64,000 bases of DNA from an uncultured Lachnospiraceae bacterium. Its GTDB lineage: Bacteria; Bacillota; Clostridia; Lachnospirales; Lachnospiraceae. A program made the translations under genes and the position numbers. The DNA is taken from the NCBI GenBank assembly GCA_902779575.1, contig CACZBW010000011.1, positions 1 through 64,000 of the forward strand, given 5' to 3'. Numbering within the stretch: position 1 is the stretch's first letter; every line of letters starts with the position of its first letter. Below, piece by piece: positions 41,843 to 50,369 of the stretch. The notes below the pieces were generated by a model, which made no database searches, was not told the origin of the DNA, and was given only the letters and a program-made list of their open reading frames with translations.

Positions 41843-43003
41843 ATGGACAGCATGGAAAAGCAGTTTTCCGGGATAACGCCGAAAGATGCATATATAGAAG
41901 AAAGAAACCGCGTGATTATCCGCACCAGTATTCTCGGTATTACAGCAAATGTTGTGCTTGCCCTCCTAAAGGCGCTGGTTGGAATGGCGACGCATTCGAT
42001 TGCAATAACGCTGGACGCGGTAAACAATTTTACGGACGCCGGATCTTCTGTTATTACGATCGCCGGGACAAAGCTGGCTTCAAAAAAACCGGATAAAAAG
42101 CATCCGTGGGGACACGGGCGGATTGAATATCTGAGCGCCATGCTTCTCGGGGCTCTGGTGCTCTCCGCCGGAATCAGTTCCCTGATTGAGGCTGTCCGAA
42201 AAATCATCGACCCGCGAACGCCGGAGTATACATCCGTTTCGCTGATTCTTGTGGCAATCTGTGTTCTGGTGAAGATCTTTCTGGGGAGATATGTCACTTC
42301 CGCCGGCAGGCGTGCAAAGTCCGAGACGCTGGTCAATTCCGGCAGGGATGCACTGCTGGACGCACTGGTCTCCGCATCAACGCTGGCTGCGGCGCTGCTC
42401 TATCTACTTTACGGGGTCTCCCTGGAGGCCTGGATCGGAGCGCTGATCTCTGTCCTGATTATTAAGACAGGATTTGAGATGCAGCTGAACACCATATCGG
42501 AGATTCTCGGCCAGAGGGTGGATGCCGATGTCGTGAGGGCGGTCTGCAGGACCGTGGAATCTTTTGATGAAGTGTACGGCGTGTATGATATGATTTTTCA
42601 TGATTACGGTCCCAACCGTGTGAACGGCTCTCTTCACGTGGAGGTAGATGACGCCATGACGGCGCGGGAGATCAGTGATCTGCTCCGGAGGATCGCCGTT
42701 AAGGTATACCAGGAGCATCAGGTCCAGCTTACGGCAATCGGTATCTATTCCATGAATACAAAAGACAGAAAGGCAATGCGCCTGAGGGAAGAGATAACGA
42801 AAATCGCCATGGCACACAATCATGTCCTGCAGCTGCACGGTTTTTCTCTGAAAGAGAATGTTGTACAGTTTGATATCATTGTAGATTTTGAAGCGGACGA
42901 TCCGGAAAAAATCCGTGATGAGATAACAGCCGAGGTCAGCGCGGCATATCCGGAGCTGACGGTACAGGCATTTTGTGACGCTGATTACAACTTCAGTGAA
43001 TAA
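41843..43003 (+). CDS. Cation diffusion facilitator (CDF) transporter
   Basis: A 386-residue protein with six predicted helices and a cytosolic C-terminal domain. The metal-site helices carry TLDAVNNFTDAG and NSGRDALLDAL, with the HPWGHGRIEYLSA loop between, typical of CDF exporters of Zn2+, Mn2+ or Fe2+. The C-terminal ferredoxin-like domain (from about 220) is long and may be duplicated. It exports divalent metals by proton exchange. Upstream are the hairpin element and a poor ribosome site (TAAGCGG). Confidence 0.88.
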   Translation: MDSMEKQFSGITPKDAYIEERNRVIIRTSILGITANVVLALLKALVGMATHSIAITLDAVNNFTDAGSSVITIAGTKLASKKPDKKHPWGHGRIEYLSAMLLGALVLSAGISSLIEAVRKIIDPRTPEYTSVSLILVAICVLVKIFLGRYVTSAGRRAKSETLVNSGRDALLDALVSASTLAAALLYLLYGVSLEAWIGALISVLIIKTGFEMQLNTISEILGQRVDADVVRAVCRTVESFDEVYGVYDMIFHDYGPNRVNGSLHVEVDDAMTAREISDLLRRIAVKVYQEHQVQLTAIGIYSMNTKDRKAMRLREEITKIAMAHNHVLQLHGFSLKENVVQFDIIVDFEADDPEKIRDEITAEVSAAYPELTVQAFCDADYNFSE

Positions 43004-43067
43004 GATATGAGATTTTCTGAGTTCTGCGGCTTTCTCTGGCGCCGGAGAACAGCGGAGGAAAAGGCAG

Positions 43068-43562
43068 ATGGAATTTACACATATTGATGAAAGGGGAAAT
43101 GCCCGGATGGTGGATGTGAGCGAAAAAAGGGATACCCTTCGCGAAGCTTCCGCAGCCGGATGTATCTTCATGAGCCGTGAGTGCTTCGAGAAGCTGGCAG
43201 AGGGAATCGTACAGAAAGGGGACGTGCTGGGAACGGCGAGGATTGCCGGGATCATGGGAGCAAAAAGAACTTCGGATCTCATCCCGCTGTGTCACATCCT
43301 GAATCTTACAAAGCTTTCGGTGGATTTTGAACTGCTGCCGGAAGAGTGCGCGGTCCGCGCGGTCTGTACTGCCGGAACAACCGGAAAGACCGGCGTTGAG
43401 ATGGAAGCCCTGACCGGGGTGAACATCGCGCTCCTGACGGTCTATGACATGTGCAAGGCGATCGATAAGAGCATGGAGATCGGCCGGATCCGGCTGCTGA
43501 GAAAAAGCGGCGGGAAGAGCGGGGATTATGTAAACCCCGCGGGCGGGAATACAGCGAAATAA
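43068..43562 (+). CDS. moaC: Cyclic pyranopterin monophosphate synthase MoaC
   Basis: A 164-residue protein with the MoaC blocks ARMVDVSEK, GIMGAKRTSDLIPLCH, EMEALTGVNIALLTVYDMCKAIDK and the KSGG tail. MoaC converts the MoaA product to cyclic pyranopterin monophosphate in molybdopterin synthesis. GGAGG lies upstream. The usual partners moaA, moaB or mogA are not in the window; modA follows about 300 bp downstream. Confidence 0.95.
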   Translation: MEFTHIDERGNARMVDVSEKRDTLREASAAGCIFMSRECFEKLAEGIVQKGDVLGTARIAGIMGAKRTSDLIPLCHILNLTKLSVDFELLPEECAVRAVCTAGTTGKTGVEMEALTGVNIALLTVYDMCKAIDKSMEIGRIRLLRKSGGKSGDYVNPAGGNTAK

Positions 43563-43865
43563 CGGCGGTCAGCGGAGCTGACCGGGTGAAGCTGCAGCGG
43601 GGACAATGGCGGGACAGCCACGATCGGAGCACCTGGAACCGCTGAAGTACGGACCGGAGATCCTTCGCGAGAGCATCGGAGCTGAGTGTGCGCGTGGGGA
43701 TGCGGATGATATACAGGAAAGGAGGTGAGGAGAAAGACCGGGAGCGGAAACTCATAAAAAATAATACAGACTTTCCGCAGCCGGTGGGAACATCTGGTAA
43801 AAACCGCGGACGGATTAGCTTCTGCCGCGGGAAAATTCTCTGAAAGATGAGAAAGGAGCAAAAGG
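43563..43865 (+). other. 303-bp spacer between moaC and modA
   Basis: No gene is well supported. A 40-residue ORF from ATG 43606 to the TGA at 43726-43728 ends inside a perfect AAAGGAGG sequence that has no start codon at the right distance, as if a gene once following it was lost. I looked for a molybdenum-cofactor riboswitch and could not recognise one. Confidence 0.3.
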
Positions 43866-44699
43866 ATGAAAAAGATGTTGACTGCCGCGCTGACAGCGCT
43901 GTTCGCAGCTGTCCTGTGCATGAGCGCGGCAGCGGAGACGGAACTGGTTGTATTTGCGGCGGCCTCCCTGACGGAGACGCTGACAAAGATCGGGGAACGG
44001 TATGAGGAAGAAAACCCCGATATCACTCTGGCCTTCAATTTTGATTCTTCGGGAACGCTGAAGACGCAGATTGAAGAAGGCGCGGACTGCGACGTATTTC
44101 TTTCGGCAGGCCAGAAACAGATGAACGAACTGGATCTCTCGGCAGGTGAGGAGAAAAATCCGGATCAGCTTGATTTTGTGAAAGAAGATTCCAGAATCGA
44201 TCTTCTGGAAAATAAGGTGGCCCTGGTGGTGCCGGAGGATAATCCGAAGAAGATTGAGAGCTTCAGCCAGCTTGCGGAGCTTTTGAAGGATGGAGAGATC
44301 CTGATGGCCATGGGGAACGCAGATGTGCCGGTCGGTCAGTATACGCAGAAGATTCTGGACTATTACGGTCTGAATGAGGAGGAACTGGCGCAGGCGGGCA
44401 AAATCACCTATGGGACAAATGTGAAGGAAGTCACCGTCCAGGTGCTGGAAGGCAGTGTGGACTGCGGCGTGGTTTACTGCACGGATGCTTTCAGCGCAGG
44501 ACTTGACGTGACCGACAGCGCGACGGCTGAAATGTGCGGACAGGTAATTTATCCTGCCGCGGTTATGAAAAACAGTTCAGATCCTGAAGCGGCGCAGGCG
44601 TTCCTGGATTATCTTGGAACGGATGAAGCGATGGACCTGTTTGAGGAAGTCGGGTTCTCGAGGATAGAAAGAGAAGAAGAAACGGAAAAAGAACCGTAA
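43866..44699 (+). CDS. modA: Molybdate ABC transporter substrate-binding protein
   Basis: A 277-residue protein with a signal peptide (cleavage near SAAAE) and the ModA fold: VVFAAASLTETLTKIGE, FDSSGTLKTQIEEGADCDVFLSA, MGNADVPVGQY and DCGVVYCTDA. It binds molybdate or tungstate outside the cell. The signal contains VLCMS, not a convincing lipobox. No modB or modC gene follows; a terminator does. AAAGGAG precedes the ATG. The C-terminus ends in an acidic run. Confidence 0.93.
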   Translation: MKKMLTAALTALFAAVLCMSAAAETELVVFAAASLTETLTKIGERYEEENPDITLAFNFDSSGTLKTQIEEGADCDVFLSAGQKQMNELDLSAGEEKNPDQLDFVKEDSRIDLLENKVALVVPEDNPKKIESFSQLAELLKDGEILMAMGNADVPVGQYTQKILDYYGLNEEELAQAGKITYGTNVKEVTVQVLEGSVDCGVVYCTDAFSAGLDVTDSATAEMCGQVIYPAAVMKNSSDPEAAQAFLDYLGTDEAMDLFEEVGFSRIEREEETEKEP

Positions 44700-44706
44700 T
44701 TAAGAA

Positions 44707-44742
44707 GGCGGGAGCAGAACGGAAGTCCGGGCTGCTCCCGCC
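44707..44742 (+). terminator. First hairpin after modA
   Basis: GGCGGGAGCAG (44707-44717) pairs perfectly with CTGCTCCCGCC (44732-44742), an 11-pair stem 8 bp after the modA stop, followed by GAAAAATATC. It lacks a T tract, so it more likely protects the 3' end than ends transcription. Confidence 0.5.
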
Positions 44743-44775
44743 GAAAAATATCTGTGGAAAAATATGACCAGTAAT

Positions 44776-44839
44776 ACCGCAATATTTGCACAGTCAAGTC
44801 CGCAAACTTGTTAAAACGTGTGGAATATTGCGGTTTTTT
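44776..44839 (+). terminator. Rho-independent terminator after modA
   Basis: ACCGCAATATT (44776-44786) and AATATTGCGGT (44824-44834) are perfect inverted arms followed by six T. This ends the moaC/modA transcript. The rest of the 398-bp gap up to 45098 holds no supported gene. Confidence 0.75.
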
Positions 44840-45097
44840 CTGCTTTTTCCGGCCGGAAAAAATGAACATGATCTGCACGGTGAATGCGGAGTTTCCGATG
44901 AGAAAATCCCTCTTTTTTCCATTATTGTTTATACAGAAGAAAAGCGCCGGTTTGTATTGCGCGTATTTATGAACGGAAGAGTGCATATATTGTGCGCATT
45001 CTGAGAACGGGGAAATATGCGGCCTGAGGCGTTCAGAAGAAGGAAAAGGAGCGGCGCTCCGCAAATCTTGCACAGTATCGGAAAGCAGGGGGAAGCT

Positions 45098-46252
45098 ATG
45101 AGGCAGTTCAGAATCGGAATCCTTGGCTGCGGCGTGATCAGCAATACCTATATCGCGGATATTCAGCGCTTTTACAAAGATCTGCAGATTGCGGCCTGTG
45201 CGGACGTTCTTCCGGAAGCGGCCAGAGCCCACGCGGAAAAGTACGGGATTGAAAAGGCCTGCACGCCGGATGAACTTCTGGCGGACGACAGCCTGGATAT
45301 TATCGTCAACCTGACGCCGCCGCCGTTTCACCCGGCCCTGAACCGCAAAATCATAGAAGCAGGCAGGAATCTGTTCTGCGAGAAGCCGTTTGCCCCGACG
45401 CTGAAGGAAGCGAAGGAGGTCCTGGATCTTGCGGATGAGAAAGGCGTGATGGTCGGCTGCGCGCCGGACACCTTTCTTTCCTCCGGACTGCAGAGCATGC
45501 GTTTCTACCTGGACGCGGGCATCATCGGAGAGCCGTTTTTCGTCACTGCGAACATGACTGATTTCGGCGTTGAGACCTGGCATCCGAATCCGCTGCCCTA
45601 CTACACGGAATATGCAGGCCCCATGCTGGATATGGCGCCCTATTATCTGTCGGCGCTCATCTCGCTGCTCGGCCCCATTGAGAGCGTCGCCGCCTTCGGC
45701 GCAATGCCCGGAAAGATCCGCCATATCTATACCGGACCGAAAGCAGGGACGGATATCGAATCGCCGATACTGACTCATTATTCCGCGGTTCTCCGTATGA
45801 AAAGCGGTGTAATCTGCAGCATGAATATGAGTTTTGACATTTACAAGTCGGATCTTCCGGCGCTTGAGATCTGCGGAAGCGGCGGCACCCTTTCCTACCC
45901 GGACCCGAATTACGGAGGGGGCTGCCCGAAAGTTTACCGGAAAGAACAGTATCTGGGCACAGTCTATCAGCAGACGGAGGAAGCCCGGAAGCGCAGGGAG
46001 CAGTTCTGCGAGCTGCCGGAGCTGTACGCCCGGGTCAAGGATTATTCGAGGGGGCTGGGCGTTCTGGAACTTGCGGACGCGATCGATACCGGGCGGAAAA
46101 ACCGTACGGGACGTGACCTGATCCTGCACGTGACGGAAGCGGCGGAAGCAGTCCGGACCTCGGCTGTGACAGGAGAGTTTTATAGAATGCAGACAAGCTG
46201 CAGCAGACCGGATCCCATTCCGCCGGGCGTACAGGCGGACCGCTTCTGCTGA
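45098..46252 (+). CDS. Gfo/Idh/MocA family oxidoreductase
   Basis: A 384-residue NAD(P)-dependent dehydrogenase. The Rossmann motif GILGCGVISNTYI is followed by the catalytic EKPFA loop around residue 95. Family members oxidise or reduce sugars, inositols or their derivatives. The ATG at 45098 is chosen because AGGGGGAA lies just ahead; the open frame starts earlier without a signal. It opens the second sugar gene cluster. Confidence 0.88.
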   Translation: MRQFRIGILGCGVISNTYIADIQRFYKDLQIAACADVLPEAARAHAEKYGIEKACTPDELLADDSLDIIVNLTPPPFHPALNRKIIEAGRNLFCEKPFAPTLKEAKEVLDLADEKGVMVGCAPDTFLSSGLQSMRFYLDAGIIGEPFFVTANMTDFGVETWHPNPLPYYTEYAGPMLDMAPYYLSALISLLGPIESVAAFGAMPGKIRHIYTGPKAGTDIESPILTHYSAVLRMKSGVICSMNMSFDIYKSDLPALEICGSGGTLSYPDPNYGGGCPKVYRKEQYLGTVYQQTEEARKRREQFCELPELYARVKDYSRGLGVLELADAIDTGRKNRTGRDLILHVTEAAEAVRTSAVTGEFYRMQTSCSRPDPIPPGVQADRFC

Positions 46253-46377
46253 GCAGAGGGCATTTTCAGGAACAGGAAGGGCCGGAGCCGGGCACCGAAG
46301 GAAACGGCAGCGCGGCAGGAACGCAGGGGCGTCCGGAAATTCCGGCAGCATTTGCAGCGAAAGGAGAATCAGGAATC

Positions 46378-46839
46378 ATGGCAGGAGTTTTAGGAACACA
46401 CATGCTTGCGCAGGTGGGATTCATCGTAAAGGACGTCGAGGAATCCAAGAGAAAATGGGCTGCATTTCTGGGAGTGGACGTTCCGGAGACACAGCCGATC
46501 GGGAACTATGAGACGACGCAGACCCGTTTCCAGGGAGAACCGGCGCCGGAAGCATACTGCTGGATGGCCTTTTTCGATGTGGGACCGAATCTTCAGCTCG
46601 AGCTGATTCAGCCGAATGAGAAGCCCTCCACCTGGAGAAATTTCCTGGAGGAGCACGGGGAAGGCATGCACCATGTCGCCTTCCAGATCAAAGATTCGAA
46701 GACAATGGTTGCAAGAGCGGAAGCGGCCGGCCTGAAACTGGTTCAGCACGGTACTTACGGCGACGGCAGCGGCGAATACAATTATCTGGACGCGCCGGAG
46801 CTCAAATGTATCGTCGAGCTGCTTGAGAGCTACAACTGA
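46378..46839 (+). CDS. VOC (glyoxalase-fold) family protein
   Basis: A 153-residue VOC superfamily protein with two beta-alpha-beta-beta-beta modules. Metal-ligand candidates are H8/Q12 in THMLAQVGF, E in LQLELIQP, H in GMHHVAFQ and E in CIVELLE, the glyoxalase I arrangement. It could be an epimerase, lyase or isomerase of the pathway. AAAGGAGAA precedes the ATG. A related VOC gene sits at the far end of the same cluster (51176). Confidence 0.82.
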   Translation: MAGVLGTHMLAQVGFIVKDVEESKRKWAAFLGVDVPETQPIGNYETTQTRFQGEPAPEAYCWMAFFDVGPNLQLELIQPNEKPSTWRNFLEEHGEGMHHVAFQIKDSKTMVARAEAAGLKLVQHGTYGDGSGEYNYLDAPELKCIVELLESYN

Positions 46840-46994
46840 GCCGCCGGTACAGCAGCAGGCTGCGAAGGACCTGTGAAGCTGCTGTGCGAAAACAGCAGCG
46901 CAGGGGATGCTTCTGCAGGAAGGATGCGTTTCGCAGCTGTGATGCGGATCGCTGTGTTCTGAGAGCTGTTTCTGCAGGGAAAGGTTGAACTGTC

Positions 46995-47813
46995 ATGAGG
47001 CTGGGAATATCATCTCCGCTTACTCACGCTGACCCGGCTGAGTGGGCGCGGCGTCATAAAAATCTTGGGCTTGAAGTAATCAATTTTCCGCTGAACTGTG
47101 AGTCGGATCCGGCTCTGATCGACGCATACGCGAAGGAGGCCGCTGCGAACGGTCTGGCGATCGCGGAGGTCGACGTATGGAAAAATGCCATGGCCGTGGA
47201 TCAGGAGGAGAGGGAGAAGGCGCTTCGCTTTGCCATCGGACAGCTGGAGCTGGCCGACCGCCTGGGTGCAGCCTGCTGCGTCAATATCCTGGGATCGAAA
47301 GGTCCGCGCTGGGACGGGGCATATAAAGAGAATTTCAGCAGGGAAACCTGGAAGCAGGGAATCGCCATGATCCGGGAGGTCATTGACGCGGTCCGGCCAT
47401 CCAATACATATTTCACGATCGAATCCATGCCCTGGATGTACCCGACCGGGCCGGATGAGTATCTGCAGCTACTGGAAGAAGTGGACCGGGACCGTTTCGC
47501 GGTCCATCTGGATCTTTTCAACTGGATCACTTCCCCGCAGAGATTTTTTTACAACGAAGAATTTGCGGATGAATGCTTTGAGAAACTCGGGAGATACGTC
47601 AAAAGCTGTCACCTGAAAAATGTCAGGCTTGAGGAGGACTACACGCTGCAGCTGAAGGAAACCGATCCGGAGGGCGGCGGCGTCAGCATCCCGCACCTGG
47701 TCCGGCGCGCCGAATCTTATGACAGCGCAATGCCCTTTATTATCGAGCATCTTGATTCAGATAAAGCTTATCTGGACAGTATTGCATATGTAAAAAGCAT
47801 CACTGGTAACTGA
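46995..47813 (+). CDS. Sugar phosphate isomerase/epimerase (AP endonuclease 2 family barrel)
   Basis: A 272-residue TIM-barrel protein. Likely metal ligands are E in TIESMPW, D in VHLDLFNW, H in KSCHLKNV and E in FIIEHLD. It matches the xylose isomerase-like/IolE-type family, which isomerises or dehydrates sugars. AAAGG lies about 9 bp before the ATG. Its stop codon lies within the first unit of an 18-bp tandem repeat. Confidence 0.88.
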   Translation: MRLGISSPLTHADPAEWARRHKNLGLEVINFPLNCESDPALIDAYAKEAAANGLAIAEVDVWKNAMAVDQEEREKALRFAIGQLELADRLGAACCVNILGSKGPRWDGAYKENFSRETWKQGIAMIREVIDAVRPSNTYFTIESMPWMYPTGPDEYLQLLEEVDRDRFAVHLDLFNWITSPQRFFYNEEFADECFEKLGRYVKSCHLKNVRLEEDYTLQLKETDPEGGGVSIPHLVRRAESYDSAMPFIIEHLDSDKAYLDSIAYVKSITGN

Positions 47814-47874
47814 AGTATTATTTGTAACCAAAGTATCGCTGGTAACTGAAGTGTCGTTTGTAACTGAAGGATTG
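47803..47874. repeat. 18-bp tandem repeat, four units
   Basis: Four consecutive 18-bp units begin at 47803, 47821, 47839 and 47857, with alternating openings CTGGTAACTGAAGT and TTTGTAACYRAAG. Units 1 and 3 are closest, as are 2 and 4, so a 36-bp duplication of an 18-bp pair is likely. The array begins inside the epimerase stop region and ends 32 bp before the ATG of the binding-protein gene. Confidence 0.8.
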
Positions 47875-47906
47875 CTGATCACACAAGCACCACAAGGAGG
47901 TATTTT

Positions 47907-49232
47907 ATGAAAAAGACAATCGCTGTGCTGCTCTCCCTTTCCCTGACTGCGGCAGCTGCATGCTCATTCACCGCCGCTGCCGATGAGGCTGCAGACCTGG
48001 TATGGTGGGGCTGGACCCCGGGTTCTCCCGTCAATGAGGAATACATTGCGGAGTTCAACAAGGAATATCCGGATATCAACGTCATATGGAAGCAGGTCAC
48101 GATTGATGATTACGACGCTACCCTTAAGCCGGCTCTGGCGAACGGAGAGAGCATCGACCTCTTCGAGGTTTCCGCCGGTTCCGCTAACGGCGGCGTGGGC
48201 ATTTACGGAAAATCAGCCATTGACCTGACAGACAGCGTCACAGAGGCAATGGGAGAGGACTTCCGGGACAAGCTCAGTGAGATCTCCCTCAATACGATGA
48301 CTGTTGACGGCGAACTCAAGGCACTTGGCGTCGGCGCGGTCTACGCGGGAAATCTCTGGATCAACAAAGACCTTTTTGACAAGTATGATGTCGCGATCCC
48401 GACCAATATGGAAGAGTGGAAGCAGGCCTGCGCCACCTTCGAAGAGAACGGAATCATCGGCTTTGTCCAGGGTGCGGGCCAGGGTGCCTTCAACATGGAT
48501 ACCTTCCACGCAATCTGCGACAATGTCAAGCCCGGCGACTTCCAGAAAGCCGCGACCGGTGAGATCGAATGGACGGAAGACACCTTTGTCACCGCTCTGG
48601 GTCTGTGGAAATCTCTCTTTGACGAAGGCATCATGCAGCCGGGCGCTCTGGGAATCCAGCAGTATCCGGAAGCCAACAACCTGTTCCTGTCCCAGCAGGC
48701 CGCTATGGTCATGATGGGCTCCTGGTACACCATGAATACTCTGCCGGGAACAATGAAGGCAAATATGGAATCCGCTTCCTCTACGGATGAGCCCTTCACC
48801 ATGATCCCGATCAACTTCCCGGACATCGCCGGCACCGGCAATACAGGCTGCATGTTCTGCGATATCGACTATGCGATCGCGGTTCCCGCCAGCGCTCCGA
48901 ATCAGGAAGCATCCATCGACTTTGCTCTGTGGCTCGGCACCTCTGAATCCGGCCAGCAGATCATCGCGGATTCCCTGAACGTGGTTCCGGTTCTGAAGAC
49001 TGCTTCTCCGAACTGGGATAATATCGAGCTTGTCAATCCGGAAGCGCAGAATGAAGCGGTTCAGGAATATCTTGCAAACGCGATCGACCAGCCTGAAAAT
49101 GCCCGTTTCGGGAATATCAGCGCTGACCTGAACTCTGCCATGATGGACGTTCTCGCAGGCGTTGCCTCCGATATGATGTCGATCGAGGAAGGTCTTGAGC
49201 AGCTCGCTGAAGTACAGGGCGAGACCTGGTAA
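47907..49232 (+). CDS. Carbohydrate ABC transporter substrate-binding protein
   Basis: A 441-residue family-1 solute-binding protein. The signal is MKKTIAVLLSLSLTAAAACS; A-A-A-C could be a weak lipobox with C19, otherwise cleavage falls near AAADE. The mature part begins WWGWTPGSPVNEEY, typical of sugar binders. CAAGGAGG precedes the ATG. It serves the two permeases downstream; the substrate is probably the sugar handled by the Gfo/Idh and epimerase genes. Confidence 0.9.
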   Translation: MKKTIAVLLSLSLTAAAACSFTAAADEAADLVWWGWTPGSPVNEEYIAEFNKEYPDINVIWKQVTIDDYDATLKPALANGESIDLFEVSAGSANGGVGIYGKSAIDLTDSVTEAMGEDFRDKLSEISLNTMTVDGELKALGVGAVYAGNLWINKDLFDKYDVAIPTNMEEWKQACATFEENGIIGFVQGAGQGAFNMDTFHAICDNVKPGDFQKAATGEIEWTEDTFVTALGLWKSLFDEGIMQPGALGIQQYPEANNLFLSQQAAMVMMGSWYTMNTLPGTMKANMESASSTDEPFTMIPINFPDIAGTGNTGCMFCDIDYAIAVPASAPNQEASIDFALWLGTSESGQQIIADSLNVVPVLKTASPNWDNIELVNPEAQNEAVQEYLANAIDQPENARFGNISADLNSAMMDVLAGVASDMMSIEEGLEQLAEVQGETW

Positions 49233-49358
49233 TATCATCTGGTCATGCGGGGATGGTCCCGCTGCAAAGGCCTGACGATTCCTGCGGCAGGAGTCTTCCC
49301 GGTTCCGCCGGGAGGGTTCCTGCCGTCCTTATAAGAGGGCGTTCCGGCAATGCCGGAT

Positions 49359-49388
49359 CCGGAGAGACAGCATCTTGCTGCTGTCCGG
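49359..49388 (+). promoter_or_regulatory. Stem-loop between binding protein and permease
   Basis: CCGGA and GACAGCA (49359-49372) pair with the complementary TGCTGTC and TCCGG (49379-49388) around a short loop. The 256-bp gap has further GC-rich inverted arms. As in the first ABC operon, this structure may lower transcription into the permease genes and stabilise the binding-protein message. Confidence 0.4.
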
Positions 49389-49488
49389 ATAAAACGAAGT
49401 GTTTCGGCGCTGTCAGACCCGGAGGGAGGGAAGGTTCTCCGCCGTCCGGACAGAATGGGGCGTTTCAAAAATAAAGGTGGCTGTCATT

Positions 49489-50365
49489 ATGAAAAAAAAA
49501 GAATTCTGCCAAAGCCCTGAGAATCAACGGGCTTCCGTGGATCCTGCCCGCTTTCCTGTTCCTGGTGATTATTATCTATTTCTCGATCCTGTTTACGATC
49601 GACCTGTCCGCCTACAACTGGGACGGGCTCAGTCCTGTCAGGGAGTTCTGGGGATGGGAGAATTACAGAAGGCTTTTCAATGACAAAGTATTCTGGAAAT
49701 GTCTGTCGAATACGGTTGTCTATTTCGTCATCACCTTCGTGATCCAGAATGTCCTGGGCTTTCTGTTCGCGGCGATCCTGCATTCCGACGTAAAGTTTGC
49801 CGTGGTACACAAGTGCCTGATCTTCATCCCGACGATTATCGCGCCGGCTACCATGGCTCCGGTTTTCCGTCTGCTGTACAGCCCGCAGGGAATGCTGCAG
49901 GCTCTGTCCGACAGGCTGCATCTTGGAATCACCGTAGACTGGCTGTCCAATCCGCGGACCGCGCTCTTTGTCCTGATGAGCGTCGCGATCTGGGAATTTA
50001 CCGGTATGAGCTTTATCCTCTATTTCGCGGCAATGAGCCAGATCGACCGTGAGATTCTGGAAGCGGCCCGGATCGACGGAGCGGGCAACCTCAGAGTTGT
50101 CTGGTCCATGGTAGTTCCTTTCTGCAGGGGCACCACGATTTCCCTGGGAATGCTCGGCGTTATAGGCGCCCTGAAGACATTTGAAATTCCCTACCTGATC
50201 ACGACAGGAGGCCCCAACCACGCAACGGAATTCCTGGGCACCTACATTTATCGGCAGGGTATCCGGAATTCGCATCTGGGATACGCAGCGGCTCTGTCCG
50301 TGACCCTTCTGGTTCTCGCTGTCTGCGGCGCCTTCCTTACCAACCGTCTGAACAAGGAGGAATAA
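49489..50365 (+). CDS. Sugar ABC transporter permease, frame interrupted at an A9 tract
   Basis: MalF-type permease of about 292 residues if read as one frame. The ATG at 49489, with AAAGGTGG upstream, is followed by nine A (49492-49500). In the sequenced form the start frame reads MKKKEFCQSP and ends at 49683, while the permease reading (NSAKALRINGLPWILPAFLFL...) lies in the +1 frame, where the codon next to the ATG is a TGA. With eight A the two would join as MKKKNSAKAL. The body has six predicted helices and the EAA loop EAARIDGAGNLRVV. Sequencing error, transcriptional slippage or phase variation are all possible; the first in-frame start otherwise is GTG 49565, which would cut the first helix. 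Confidence 0.8.
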
Positions 50366-50369
50366 TGCC

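Noticed and set aside
43563..43865. Molybdenum-cofactor riboswitch before modA
   Set aside because: I expected one from context but could not align the spacer to the known motif; only an unexplained ribosome site and a short ORF are visible.
44609..46351. 580-codon minus-strand frame opposite the Gfo/Idh gene
   Set aside because: It spans a terminator and a well-supported plus-strand dehydrogenase; composition is Arg/Pro-rich as expected for an antisense shadow.
47803..47874. CRISPR-like array
   Set aside because: The 18-bp units are directly contiguous with no unique spacers, so this is a simple tandem repeat.
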